NCBI GenBank assembly: GCA_050184295.1
Contig: JBFXAM010000071.1
Location: forward strand, 1 to 22,121
Length of the DNA stretch: 22,121 nt
Source of the DNA: JBFXAM01 sp050184295
GTDB lineage: Bacteria; Planctomycetota; Phycisphaerae; UBA1845; Fen-1342
Reading direction: 5' to 3'
Part shown: in pieces, positions 8,572 to 16,037 of the stretch
Layout: each line of letters starts with the position of its first letter
Position numbering within the stretch: the stretch's first letter is position 1
Made by a program: the position numbers and the translations under genes
Notes under the pieces: generated by a model
The model's input: the letters and a program-made list of their open reading frames with translations, nothing else
What the model was told of the DNA's origin: nothing
The model's database searches: none

Positions 8572-9056
8572 AGCGAAATCCTCTGTCCGCCGCCGGTTCG
8601 ATACGTGCGCAGGAGGGTCATGAATTCCTCGGTGAAAACAAAATTCTCATCGGGAAACTCCAGCCCGCTGAGGTTCTGATCGATGTGCGAGAAAACGATG
8701 TCCACCTCGCCCACCAGCGCGTCCCCGCACGTGATGCGACCGATCGTCGAGGCGGCGGCGTCGCTCACCTGCTCGACGCGCGCGTCGTAGCGCAGCTGGT
8801 CGCCGGGCCGCACGATCTCGTGGAACACCGCGCGCTTGATCTTCGCGAGAATGACCTTCTCGCGAAACTGCCGCGCTTCGCCGACCAGAATCCCCGCGGT
8901 CTGGGCCATGCCCTCGATCATCAGGCTCGCCGGCATGAGCGGAAAGTCGGGAAAATGATCGTGGAGATGATCTTCCGCGAGCGTGACGTTCTTTACCGCC
9001 ACCGCACGTGTGCCGGATTCGAACAGCTCAAAGCGATCGAACCAGATCCACCGCAA
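8568..9056 (-). CDS. FabZ-like 3-hydroxyacyl-ACP dehydratase A (hotdog fold)
   Basis: A 162-residue protein from TTG at 9056, preferred because AGGAG lies 7 nt upstream and the family opening 'MRWIWFDRF' then follows; a GTG at 9080 would add eight residues. The FabZ-type active-site pair is present: H34 in DHFPDFP and E48 in LMIEGMAQ, 14 residues apart as in FabZ. It would dehydrate 3-hydroxyacyl-ACP to trans-2-enoyl-ACP. Its stop overlaps the start of the degenerate ketosynthase by 4 nt, so the two are translationally coupled, hinting at matched amounts. After the hotdog core there is an extra tail of about 40 residues beginning 'HIDQNLSG'. It is one of two dehydratases in the cluster; they share the same layout but differ in sequence, so they may act at different chain lengths or one may isomerise. 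Confidence 0.85.
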   Translation of the reverse strand: MRWIWFDRFELFESGTRAVAVKNVTLAEDHLHDHFPDFPLMPASLMIEGMAQTAGILVGEARQFREKVILAKIKRAVFHEIVRPGDQLRYDARVEQVSDAAASTIGRITCGDALVGEVDIVFSHIDQNLSGLEFPDENFVFTEEFMTLLRTYRTGGGQRISL

Positions 9057-9155
9057 ATCCGCCGCTCCTGATCCCCGCACTCACGCGCCGCAGCCCTTCG
9101 CGCGCTCGCGCCGGCCGAGTTCGCGGCGCCGAGCCGCGCCCGCGCGCGCCCGGCC

Positions 9156-9551
9156 TCAACCGCCGGCCAACTTCGACTCGACGAACTTCACGATCGTCCC
9201 GACGGTGAACACGTCCGACAGCTTGTCGATGTCCGGATCCTTCTCGAACGCGCTCAGGTCGGCGTGCGGCATTGCCTTGCGCAGCGCCGCCAGCCCGGCC
9301 GCGTTCAGCTTCCGGCTGGTCACAAAATCCGCGTTGCTCAGGATTTCGCGCGGCATCAGCTCTTCCTGCGGAATCTTGATGCCAAACGTCTTTTCCAGGC
9401 GAAACACGATGTCGAGGAAATCGATCGACTCCGCCCCGAGATCCGCCGTCAGGCGGGCGCTCTCGGTGACTTCGTCGTCCTCGACGCTCAGCGCTTCGAC
9501 GAGCGTCTGGCGCACCTTCTCGAAGATCTGTTCCCGGCTCAGCGACGCCAT
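9156..9551 (-). CDS. Acyl carrier protein with internal insertion
   Basis: A 131-residue acyl carrier protein with GGAGG before the ATG at 9551. The phosphopantetheine site is the Ser of DLGAESIDFLD (S42), with the usual acidic helix II after it. The N-terminal part (1-67, to 'IKIPQEELMP') and the C-terminal helix ('FTVGTIVKFVESKL', about 115-128) align with ordinary ACPs of about 80 residues. Between them lies an insertion of about 45 residues (about 68-114, 'REILSNADFV ... DPDIDKLSDV') that is absent from AcpP. It replaces the helix III region, which ACP partner enzymes often read. It sits between the two dehydratases, 39 nt after one and 99 nt before the other. It probably carries the growing chain for this cluster's own ketosynthase pair. 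Confidence 0.88.
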   Translation of the reverse strand: MASLSREQIFEKVRQTLVEALSVEDDEVTESARLTADLGAESIDFLDIVFRLEKTFGIKIPQEELMPREILSNADFVTSRKLNAAGLAALRKAMPHADLSAFEKDPDIDKLSDVFTVGTIVKFVESKLAGG

Positions 9552-9590
9552 CAGTGCCTTCCTCCACTCGACGCGGATGCGCTCTTCTGT

Positions 9591-10091
9591 TTACGTCGCG
9601 GCCGAGCCCGCCAGCGCCTTGTGACCCGACCACACCAGCTCGAACAGCGCCCGCAAGCGGGCCCGGAGCTTTTCGTCAGCGGCGGCCAGTGCGGAATCGT
9701 GATCCGCTAGATTCAGATGCCGCAGCGTGAGCTGCGCTTTCACGATCGCCCGGTCGCCGACGTTCCCGCTCGCGGAGAAGACACTCTCCCCTGGCGAGAG
9801 TTGCTTGCAGTTCGATTCGATCGTCAGCACCTGGCCCGGCGCGAGAAAACTCTTGTAAGTGACGTTCCGGGCTTCTCTTAAGAGCACGAGGCTGGGCCCG
9901 AACTGCAGCGCATCCCGAACCACCCACGCCGACGCCTGCACCAGCGCCTCAAGCATCAGCACGCCCGGCAGCACCGGAAAACGCGGAAAGTGATCCGCCA
10001 GATACTCCTCGGCAAGCGAAAGCGCTTTGACCGCGACGATCCGCCGACCCGGTTCGAACTCGACGATGCGGTCCACCAGAACGAACTTCAC
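9591..10091 (-). CDS. FabZ-like 3-hydroxyacyl-ACP dehydratase B (hotdog fold)
   Basis: A 166-residue protein with GTG start at 10091 preceded by GAGGAG at 5 nt. It has a FabZ-type active site: H34 in DHFPRFPVLPG and E48 in LMLEALVQ, identical spacing to its neighbour. This copy keeps the 'PGVLMLEA' wording of true FabZ more closely than dehydratase A. A C-terminal extension of about 30 residues, Ala/Arg-rich and probably helical, follows the hotdog. It is encoded 39 nt upstream of the ACP gene. Two dehydratases with one ACP are seen in polyene-type pathways, where successive reduced-and-dehydrated rounds are needed; that parallel is an inference. Confidence 0.85.
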   Translation of the reverse strand: MKFVLVDRIVEFEPGRRIVAVKALSLAEEYLADHFPRFPVLPGVLMLEALVQASAWVVRDALQFGPSLVLLREARNVTYKSFLAPGQVLTIESNCKQLSPGESVFSASGNVGDRAIVKAQLTLRHLNLADHDSALAAADEKLRARLRALFELVWSGHKALAGSAAT

Positions 10092-10169
10092 ACACGCTCC
10101 TCACGCCGCACCGCATCGGCGACACGATCTCCCGCCGACTCCCGCGGCGGGCCCGACCGCGCCGCGCGG

Positions 10170-10175
10170 ATTCTA
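10170..10175 (-). promoter_or_regulatory. Possible internal -10 element
   Basis: TAGAAT on the minus strand (one change from consensus) lies in the 191-nt gap between the acyltransferase and dehydratase B, 78 nt before the dehydratase start. No good -35 is present. It could allow the ACP/ketosynthase genes to be expressed apart from the acyltransferase. Confidence 0.25.
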
Positions 10176-10282
10176 ACCCCCCGGCGCAGTTTCATCCAGT
10201 CCGCGCCCACCAGCCGCAAGTGTCCACCCCGCAATCAGATAACTCTGTGCGCCGGTCGGCGCGCTGCGCCGCGCTCGGGTCG

Positions 10283-11302
10283 TCAGATGCGGCTGAGGTG
10301 ATCCGGGTGTTCGCGCACGTGCGCCTCGATCGCGTCGGCATACTGTTGCATGACCCGGCCGATGAGTCCCGGGTTCTCCGAATCGCCGTCCGCATCCGAA
10401 GGCACGTGCAGCGGCGCCCGGACGATCAGCCGGAAGTAGAAGTTCCGCCGCGAGACTACAAACGCCGGGCAGACCGTCGCGCGACAGCGCAGTGCGACCT
10501 GTAGCGTGCCGGTCAGAAACTCGCGCTCCTGCCCGAAAATCCGGACCGGGCAGACTTTGAGGTTCAACCCGCGCACACGGCCCACGTCCAGCGCCGCGCC
10601 CATCACGTAGTTGTCGTGAAAACAGCGGTATATCTCTCGCGGAAAGCTGTCCGCGTAGAGCACCCGCACCGCCGCGAACTCGGGGAATGAGCGCGCGAAC
10701 TTCTCCTGGATGTAAACGCGCAGGGCCCCCTCGTTGCGGTCGCGCACGCCGGCGCAGCGATACCCCAGCAGCGCCATCAGCAAACCCGCCACATGGTGCG
10801 ACCCGTTGTGACTCAGCATCACAAACACGCCGCGCCCGCGCTGCAACGCCTCGTCCAGGTACTCGCGTCCGTGGAAGCGGATGCGCTTCAGAATCTTCTC
10901 GCGTGGCAAGCGGTCGAAGATCAGATACAGGAGCTTGTCGCAGCGCGTGCGGCAGAAATAGCTGTGGATGATGGTGCGGACGCGGCGACGGCTCAGGCCG
11001 CGCGGAAAGATTTTGCCGAGCTCCGCCCGATAGCGCGCCCGGCGCTTGAAGTTGATGAGGTATTCGAGCGTGCCAAAAAACCGCCCGAACAGATACAGCC
11101 CCTTGAGGCTGAACACGGTCGCCCACGTCGAGAGCAGGAACCGCGCAAGTTCGAATTTCGCACGCGTGTACCAGCCCACGCGCTTTTCGCCGCCCGGCGG
11201 ACGCGGCGGCAGCGCGCGCGAATCAACGACCACGTCGTCGGACGGCCCGAGCCGCGCGGCGCTCACGGGTTGCGAGGCGGGTTGGATCATCGGCGTCCGC
11301 AT
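10283..11302 (-). CDS. LpxL/HtrB-like lipid acyltransferase
   Basis: A 339-residue protein from ATG at 11302; the start is unsure because TTG 11329 and ATG 11290 are equally possible and none has a clear ribosome-binding site. After a Pro-rich, charged lead there is a hydrophobic segment ('FLLSTWATVFSLKGLYLFG') and the pattern of the lysophospholipid/lipid A acyltransferase family: 'GRGVFVMLSHNGSHHVAGLL', then 'AALDVG', then 'TGTLQVALRCRATVCPAFVVSR'. The family's His-x4-Asp/Glu catalytic motif reads H165-N-G-S-H-H170 here, so the acidic partner is His unless another residue serves. It would move an acyl chain from ACP to a membrane lipid, probably the product step of the cluster, at the inner membrane. 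A similar acyltransferase is present in aryl-polyene clusters. The homology is convincing; activity is less certain. Confidence 0.75.
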   Translation of the reverse strand: MRTPMIQPASQPVSAARLGPSDDVVVDSRALPPRPPGGEKRVGWYTRAKFELARFLLSTWATVFSLKGLYLFGRFFGTLEYLINFKRRARYRAELGKIFPRGLSRRRVRTIIHSYFCRTRCDKLLYLIFDRLPREKILKRIRFHGREYLDEALQRGRGVFVMLSHNGSHHVAGLLMALLGYRCAGVRDRNEGALRVYIQEKFARSFPEFAAVRVLYADSFPREIYRCFHDNYVMGAALDVGRVRGLNLKVCPVRIFGQEREFLTGTLQVALRCRATVCPAFVVSRRNFYFRLIVRAPLHVPSDADGDSENPGLIGRVMQQYADAIEAHVREHPDHLSRI

Positions 11303-11374
11303 TTTGGGCGTGTTCGCTTGGACACGCAATAGGCGGGAATGTTGTGGTGCGCGCCGGGCCGGGCCGAGGGTCGT

Positions 11375-12775
11375 CTACACGCCGGGGTCCTCCCGCTCGA
11401 TCTCCCGCAGCTCCTGGCGCGTGGCCGCGAGCCCACGCCGCACCGCGTCGAGAAAGCGGTCCAGCTGGGCCGTGGCGCGCCCGCTCGAATCGTGAAGATC
11501 CTCGATCAGCGTCTCCAATTCCAGAATCAGCGCCGCCAACCACTCGTTGTCGTGCGACCGGAACGCGCGCAGCGCCGCGCGATAACGCTCGTGCGCCGCG
11601 CGATACTCGGCCGCGTCGTGCGGCAGGCGCATCGCGACCATGTGAAACGCGTGGATCTCCGCCGCGATCTGCCGCAGCTCGTCGAGCACTGCCCGCTCGC
11701 GCGCCACGACCTCGTGCGCCGTGCGCCGGGCCTCTTCCTCCTGACCGGCCGCGATCAGCGCGTCGCGCACCGCCTGAAGCCGCGCCGCGGGAAGCAGGTA
11801 CGGGCGCGCCGCGTGAATCGACGACAGCCGCCGGAGCGCCGCGCTGGCACGCGCCTGGTCGCCGGCCCGCGCCGCACTCACCGCCGCCTGTGCCAGCCGC
11901 TCCGTCTCCTGCGCGAATTCCCCCCGCCGCGCCGCCATCCGCGCCAGGTCCCCCGCAAACCGCTCCGGCCGCGCCCCGCCCAGCCACTGCGGATAGCGCT
12001 CGAAGAGCTCATCAATGCGACGGAGCACGGCGCGCGCGCCATCCTCGTCGAACTGAATCAGGCGCTCGTCGAATTCGGCGCGCAGCCGGTCGTACGCGCT
12101 CCGCACCTGCGTCGAATTCGGACCCGGCGCTGCCGCGGACGCCGCGGGCGCCGGCGACACCGGCGCGCCGCAGGACCGCGACGGCTCCACGCCCTGCTCC
12201 CGCTCGTTCAGGTCATACCGCAGCTTCGCCTCATGCTCCGCGAGGAACGACCGCATCATCCCCGCCAGAACCGCGTCGCGTCGCACGTCCGGCTCGCGCT
12301 CGACCCGCACCGCGACCTGCGATAGCCGCGGCAGGTCGTGCGCCTCGCGCATCACCTCCGCGCAGAGGCGCTGATACACCGCGTCGCGATGCTTCCCCTC
12401 GGCCGGACGCCCTTCGCCTGCCGGCCCGAGCACCACCAGCCGAACCAGCTCCCGCACGCCGCCGCGAACCGCCTCCGCGGTGCTGAGCCGTTCGAGAAAG
12501 TCGAACGACACGTACGCGTCCGACGACAGCCAGGTCCGACCGGCAAAGCACCTCGCGAACTCGGCGGCGCGCCGGCGCGGCAATGTGCGACGCACAATCT
12601 CGAATCGATCCGCCGGGCGCGATTCATGCGCTGCGCGCAGCGCCGCCGCGACTGCGGTGGCCGCATGCAGATAAAGCACCGGCCATTCGCTCATCGCGTC
12701 ACGGGAATCAGCCGGCCGTGCATCGGTCGACGATGTGCCCGCGACGGCGCTATGACGGGCGGAGTTCCGGGACAT
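11375..12775 (-). CDS. Uncharacterised helical protein
   Basis: A 466-residue protein I do not recognise. ATG 12775 is the longest start; ATG 12694 (MSEWPVLYLHAATA) begins what looks like the ordered part, and neither has a good ribosome-binding site. Residues about 28-190 look globular with a mix of helices, about 195-222 is an Ala/Pro/Ser linker, and about 225-466 is almost wholly charged amphipathic helix rich in Arg, Ala and Glu, likely coiled coil or helical repeats. There is no signal peptide or membrane span and no catalytic motif that I can see. It is the first gene of the leftward run and ends 72 nt before the acyltransferase, so co-transcription with the acyl cluster is possible. 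Frame choice rests on length, lack of a better alternative and amino-acid content. Confidence 0.65.
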   Translation of the reverse strand: MSRNSARHSAVAGTSSTDARPADSRDAMSEWPVLYLHAATAVAAALRAAHESRPADRFEIVRRTLPRRRAAEFARCFAGRTWLSSDAYVSFDFLERLSTAEAVRGGVRELVRLVVLGPAGEGRPAEGKHRDAVYQRLCAEVMREAHDLPRLSQVAVRVEREPDVRRDAVLAGMMRSFLAEHEAKLRYDLNEREQGVEPSRSCGAPVSPAPAASAAAPGPNSTQVRSAYDRLRAEFDERLIQFDEDGARAVLRRIDELFERYPQWLGGARPERFAGDLARMAARRGEFAQETERLAQAAVSAARAGDQARASAALRRLSSIHAARPYLLPAARLQAVRDALIAAGQEEEARRTAHEVVARERAVLDELRQIAAEIHAFHMVAMRLPHDAAEYRAAHERYRAALRAFRSHDNEWLAALILELETLIEDLHDSSGRATAQLDRFLDAVRRGLAATRQELREIEREDPGV

Positions 12776-13143
12776 GGCAACAAGATCCGGGCGCCCTTCG
12801 GCACTTTCCTATCATATCCAGCACGCGCGGCGGCGCGCGAGACGGATCGCTCGCGGGTCGTGGGCCAATGTGATCCGGTGGGCACGGGCGCCTCGCCCCT
12901 TCATGTTGGCCCGTACCACCCTTTCGAATGCACTTTTTCGCGAAACTGACCCACTGCCCAATCGCGGCCGCGGCCCACCAGTCGCCGCAACGCCGACTCC
13001 GTCTTGCGCCGCACGCGACCCGAACGCGAACGACCCCTCGCCGCCGCGAGCGCAAGCGCGATGCGCGGGGCCAGGTGTGGTCTCCGCACCGTGCGGCTGC
13101 CATCCGCCCGATCGAATCGGCGTGTCAGGATCGAGCGACCGGC
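12776..13143. other. 368-bp intergenic region with dispersed repeat
   Basis: Between the mrp stop and the uncharacterised gene. The left-middle part holds copy 2 of the dispersed repeat (12877-12958). The rest (12959-13143) is Arg-rich in every frame and shows no gene, RNA or clear promoter. Confidence 0.5.
12877..12958 (+). repeat. Dispersed hairpin-bearing repeat, copy 2 (inverted relative to copy 1)
   Basis: The core at 12909-12958 is the reverse complement of 334-383 with 7 mismatches in 50. Beyond the core both copies share CATGAA and a GGGCG/CGCCC mini-hairpin (here 12885-12897), but copy 2 lacks an internal segment present in copy 1. It sits about 190 bp past the mrp stop and upstream of the uncharacterised gene, so both copies are intergenic or at gene ends. 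Confidence 0.8.
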
Positions 13144-14244
13144 CTAGCCGCTCACGCGCAGCGTCGGTGGCGGCGCCGCGTCCTGCTCGCGCTGCCGGAT
13201 GGCGCTCAGCAACCGGTCCACAAATTCGTCCAGCGCCGCGATCACGGACGGCTCAATTTTCGCAAAGCACGCGCTGGGGCGCCCGTCGTCGCCGTGGATA
13301 CGGATCGAGATGTTCAGCGGAATCGCGCCGAGAAATGCGACGCCAAGGTCGCGGGCCGCCTTCTCCGCCCCACCGTGGCTGAAGATCTCCTCGCGCCGGC
13401 CGCAATGCGGGCAGACGTAGTAGCTCATGTTTTCGATGATGCCGAGCGGCGTGACGCCGAGCTTTTCGTACATTCGCAGCGCCCGGACCGCGTCGAGCAG
13501 CGCCACGTCCTGGGGTGTGCAGACGACGACCGCGCCGGTCAGCGGGATCGTCTGCGCCAGGGTGAGCGGAATGTCGCCGGTCCCCGGCGGCAGGTCGACG
13601 ATCAGCACGTCGAGCTCGCCCCAATCGCCGCGATCGATAAACTCCTTCACATACTTCTGCGCCATCGGACCGCGCCACACGATCGCTTGATCGGGCGCGA
13701 CGAGATACCCCATGCTGAGCACTTTGATCCCGTCGAACTCTGGCGGACTCACGCGACCGTCGGCGCAGGGGCGCGGCTCGGCGCCCTCTGTGCCGGTGAG
13801 CTTGGGGATGGAGGGGCCGTAGACGTCGCCGTCGAGCAGCCCGACGCGTAGCCCGCGGCGCTGAAGCCCGACCGCCGCGAGGACCGCGATCGTGCTCTTG
13901 CCGACGCCGCCTTTGCCCGCGCCGACCGCGATCACATGGCGGACGCCGGGCAGCGGCGCGCCCGTCGGCTGCGGGCGCGCCTCGCGTACGGCGAACTCCA
14001 CATTCACCATCTTCACGCTTTTCACGTTGCGCAACGCCGCCACACTCGCCTGTCGCAAGTGTCGCGTGGTCGCCTCGTTCGCGATTGCCGCCGGTAGTTC
14101 GTAGGTCACTTGCACGACCCCCTCGTGGAACGCGAGGTTGCGCAGTAGTCCGAGCGTAATCACGTCGCGGCCCGCGGAAGGCTCCATTACGGTTCGTAGC
14201 GCATCGGTCATGGCGCCCTGCACCGGCGAACTCGAATCGCTCAT
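13144..14244 (-). CDS. mrp: Mrp/ApbC/NBP35-family iron-sulfur carrier P-loop ATPase
   Basis: A 366-residue protein from ATG 14244 with GGGAG 9 nt upstream (the frame opens earlier at 14316 without support). The N-terminal 90 residues form a MIP18/DUF59-type domain ('LGLLRNLAFHEG'). Then comes the deviant Walker A G110-KGGVGKS117, switch residues in LLDGDVYGPSIP, Walker B-like VLIVDLPPGTGD, and the C278-P-H-C281 pair that bridges an Fe-S cluster between subunits in the family. Known members assemble and hand over 4Fe-4S clusters in the cytoplasm. Length and motif order are normal. It is divergent from the beta-propeller/MoaD-like operon, sharing the 137-bp gap with overlapping -10 elements. 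Assignment is secure; client proteins are unknown. Confidence 0.93.
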   Translation of the reverse strand: MSDSSSPVQGAMTDALRTVMEPSAGRDVITLGLLRNLAFHEGVVQVTYELPAAIANEATTRHLRQASVAALRNVKSVKMVNVEFAVREARPQPTGAPLPGVRHVIAVGAGKGGVGKSTIAVLAAVGLQRRGLRVGLLDGDVYGPSIPKLTGTEGAEPRPCADGRVSPPEFDGIKVLSMGYLVAPDQAIVWRGPMAQKYVKEFIDRGDWGELDVLIVDLPPGTGDIPLTLAQTIPLTGAVVVCTPQDVALLDAVRALRMYEKLGVTPLGIIENMSYYVCPHCGRREEIFSHGGAEKAARDLGVAFLGAIPLNISIRIHGDDGRPSACFAKIEPSVIAALDEFVDRLLSAIRQREQDAAPPPTLRVSG

Positions 14245-14301
14245 TTCGTCACACTCCCGACAAGGTCGCACGCCGCGGCGCCGCGGTCGGCGCGTCGGGT
14301 A

Positions 14302-14309
14302 AGTATAAT
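14302..14309. promoter_or_regulatory. Overlapping divergent -10 elements
   Basis: The plus strand reads TATAAT at 14304-14309, a perfect -10 about 73 nt before the beta-propeller start. The minus strand of the same bases reads TATACT (14307-14302), 57 nt before the mrp start. Neither has a good -35, so an activator or extended contact may be needed. Polymerase could not occupy both at once. Confidence 0.5.
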
Positions 14310-14381
14310 CTCCCACCGTAGCGGGCAGATCGCGCGATGGCGCGCCGTGCTGCGCCCGCGTCTGCCAGAAGGGAGCAGAAG

Positions 14382-15569
14382 ATGAGCCGCGTACGAGTGT
14401 TGGTCGGAACGCGCAAAGGCGCGTTTGTTCTCACCTCCGACGGGAAGCGCGAACGCTGGGACATCAGCGGCCCGCACTTTGCCGGGTGGGAGATCTACCA
14501 CCTGAAGGGCTCGGCGATCGACCCGAACCGCATCTACGCCTCACAGACCAGCGGCTGGTTCGGTCAGATCATTCAGCGCTCGGACGACGGCGGGAAGACG
14601 TGGAACACGCCCGGCACACCTGCCGGCGAGAAGCTCGTCAGCCCCGAGGGCTTCCCGAAAGGCGAGAGCAACAAGTTCGTCTACGACACTTCGGCGGCCA
14701 CCGGCAAACCCCTCAGCACGCACCAGCATTATGACGGCACGCAGCACCCGTGGGAGTTCAAGCGCGTCTGGCATCTCGAACCGTCGCTCACCGATCCCGA
14801 CACCGCGTTCGCCGGGGTCGAAGACGCCGCCATCTTTCGCACCACGGACGCCGGCAAGACCTGGCACGAACTCGCCGGATTGCGTGGACACGAATCCGGA
14901 CCGCGCTGGCAGCCGGGCGCCGGCGGGATGGGATTGCACACCATTGTGCAGAACCCCACCGACCCTAAACGCATGCACATCGCCATTTCCGCCGCGGGCG
15001 TGTTCCGCACCGATGACGGCGGCAAGACCTGGGCGCCGAAGAATCGCGGACTGACCTCCCAATATCTGCCCGACCCCAACGTCGACGTCGGATTCTGCGT
15101 GCATCGCATCGCGCTGCACCCCTCCAGACCCAACACGCTCTTCATGCAACTCCACTGGCACGTCTGCCGCAGCGACGACGCCGGCGACACCTGGCGGAAA
15201 GTCAGCGGCAACCTGCCGAGCGACTTCGGATTCCCGGTCGCCGTCCACGCCCACGAGCCCAACACGATCTTCGTCGTCCCCATCCTCAGCGATTCGCTCC
15301 ACTATCCGCCCGAGGGCAAGCTCCGCGTCTATCGCAGCAAGGCCGGCGGCGACGAGTGGGAGCCGCTCACCAAGGGCCTCCCGCAGAGCGACTGCTATGT
15401 CAATGTCCTGCGCGGCGCGATGTCCACCGACTCGCTCGATCCCGCCGGCGTCTACTTCGGCACCACCGGCGGACAGGTCTATGGCTCCAGCGACGGCGGC
15501 CAGACGTGGAACGCCATCACGCGCGATCTGCCGGCGGTGCTGAGCGTCGAAGCGCAGGTGCTGCCGTAG
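14382..15569 (+). CDS. Asp-box (BNR) beta-propeller protein, sialidase/VPS10-like fold
   Basis: A 395-residue protein. The ATG at 14382 has GGGAG 6 nt upstream and gives MSRVRVLVGTRKGAF. Six Asp-box motifs (S/T-x-D-x-G-x-T-W) mark successive blades: 67-74, 154-161, 210-217, 264-271, a degenerate 319-326, and 369-376. This is the fold of sialidases and sortilin/VPS10 propellers. The catalytic Arg triad and nucleophilic Tyr of true sialidases cannot be identified, and there is no signal peptide, so a cytoplasmic, perhaps non-glycosidase, role is more likely. Conserved 'HQHYDGTQHPWEFKRVWHLEP' surroundings and 'HWHVCRSDD' supply clustered His that might bind metal. It is first in an operon with a DUF1428 protein (90 nt downstream) and a MoaD/ThiS-like protein. 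From memory, such propeller/MoaD pairing recurs in bacteria without a known function. Confidence 0.82.
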   Translation: MSRVRVLVGTRKGAFVLTSDGKRERWDISGPHFAGWEIYHLKGSAIDPNRIYASQTSGWFGQIIQRSDDGGKTWNTPGTPAGEKLVSPEGFPKGESNKFVYDTSAATGKPLSTHQHYDGTQHPWEFKRVWHLEPSLTDPDTAFAGVEDAAIFRTTDAGKTWHELAGLRGHESGPRWQPGAGGMGLHTIVQNPTDPKRMHIAISAAGVFRTDDGGKTWAPKNRGLTSQYLPDPNVDVGFCVHRIALHPSRPNTLFMQLHWHVCRSDDAGDTWRKVSGNLPSDFGFPVAVHAHEPNTIFVVPILSDSLHYPPEGKLRVYRSKAGGDEWEPLTKGLPQSDCYVNVLRGAMSTDSLDPAGVYFGTTGGQVYGSSDGGQTWNAITRDLPAVLSVEAQVLP

Positions 15570-15659
15570 CGATGTTGTCCGCACGGTGTTGTCGGGTGCG
15601 CGCCGAAGCTGCGTTTCGCGACCGGCGCGGCGTCGCACGCGCGACGAACGGAGAAATCA

Positions 15660-16037
15660 ATGCCAAAATACGTCGACGGATTCGTCCTGCCGATCGCCAC
15701 GAAGAACCTCGCCGCGTATCGTCGCCTGGCGCGCCTCACCGCGCGCGTCTGGCGTGAACACGGCGCGCTCGAATATCGCGAGTGCGTCGGCGAAGACCTC
15801 AAGATCAAGGACGTCCTCTCGTTCCCAACGCTGGCGAAAAGCCGCCCCGGCGAAACCGTCGTGCTCGCATGGATCGTCTTTAAGTCGCGCGCCCATCGCG
15901 ATCGCGTCAACAAACTCGTGCTCGCCGACCCGCGCCTGAAGAAAGTGATGGCCTCCGGCAAGATGCCCTTCGACTGCAAGCGCATGGCATACGGCGGCTT
16001 CGAGGTGCTGGTCGACGGTGCGAGAGGACAGCGATGA
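15660..16037 (+). CDS. DUF1428 (YbaA-like) protein
   Basis: A 125-residue protein starting at ATG 15660 with GGAG about 7 nt upstream. It matches the DUF1428 pattern well: YVDGFVLPI near the start, 'NLAAYRRLARLTARVWREHG', 'ALEYRECVGED', 'VLAWIVFKSRAHRDRVN' and a C-terminal 'MPFDCKRMAYGGFEVLVD'. The family, which includes E. coli YbaA, has a dimeric alpha/beta-barrel-type (ferredoxin-like) fold and no established activity. It lies between the propeller and the MoaD-like protein and overlaps the latter by 4 nt (ATGA), so coupled translation and a shared job are likely. Its length is normal and there is no membrane or export signal. Identification is confident; function unknown. Confidence 0.9.
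   Translation: MPKYVDGFVLPIATKNLAAYRRLARLTARVWREHGALEYRECVGEDLKIKDVLSFPTLAKSRPGETVVLAWIVFKSRAHRDRVNKLVLADPRLKKVMASGKMPFDCKRMAYGGFEVLVDGARGQR

Noticed and set aside
6043..8679. An 878-codon plus-strand open frame antisense to both ketosynthases
   Set aside because: It lies exactly opposite well-conserved genes, is Arg/Ala/Glu-rich with no domain, and reflects the third-position GC bias of the true genes.
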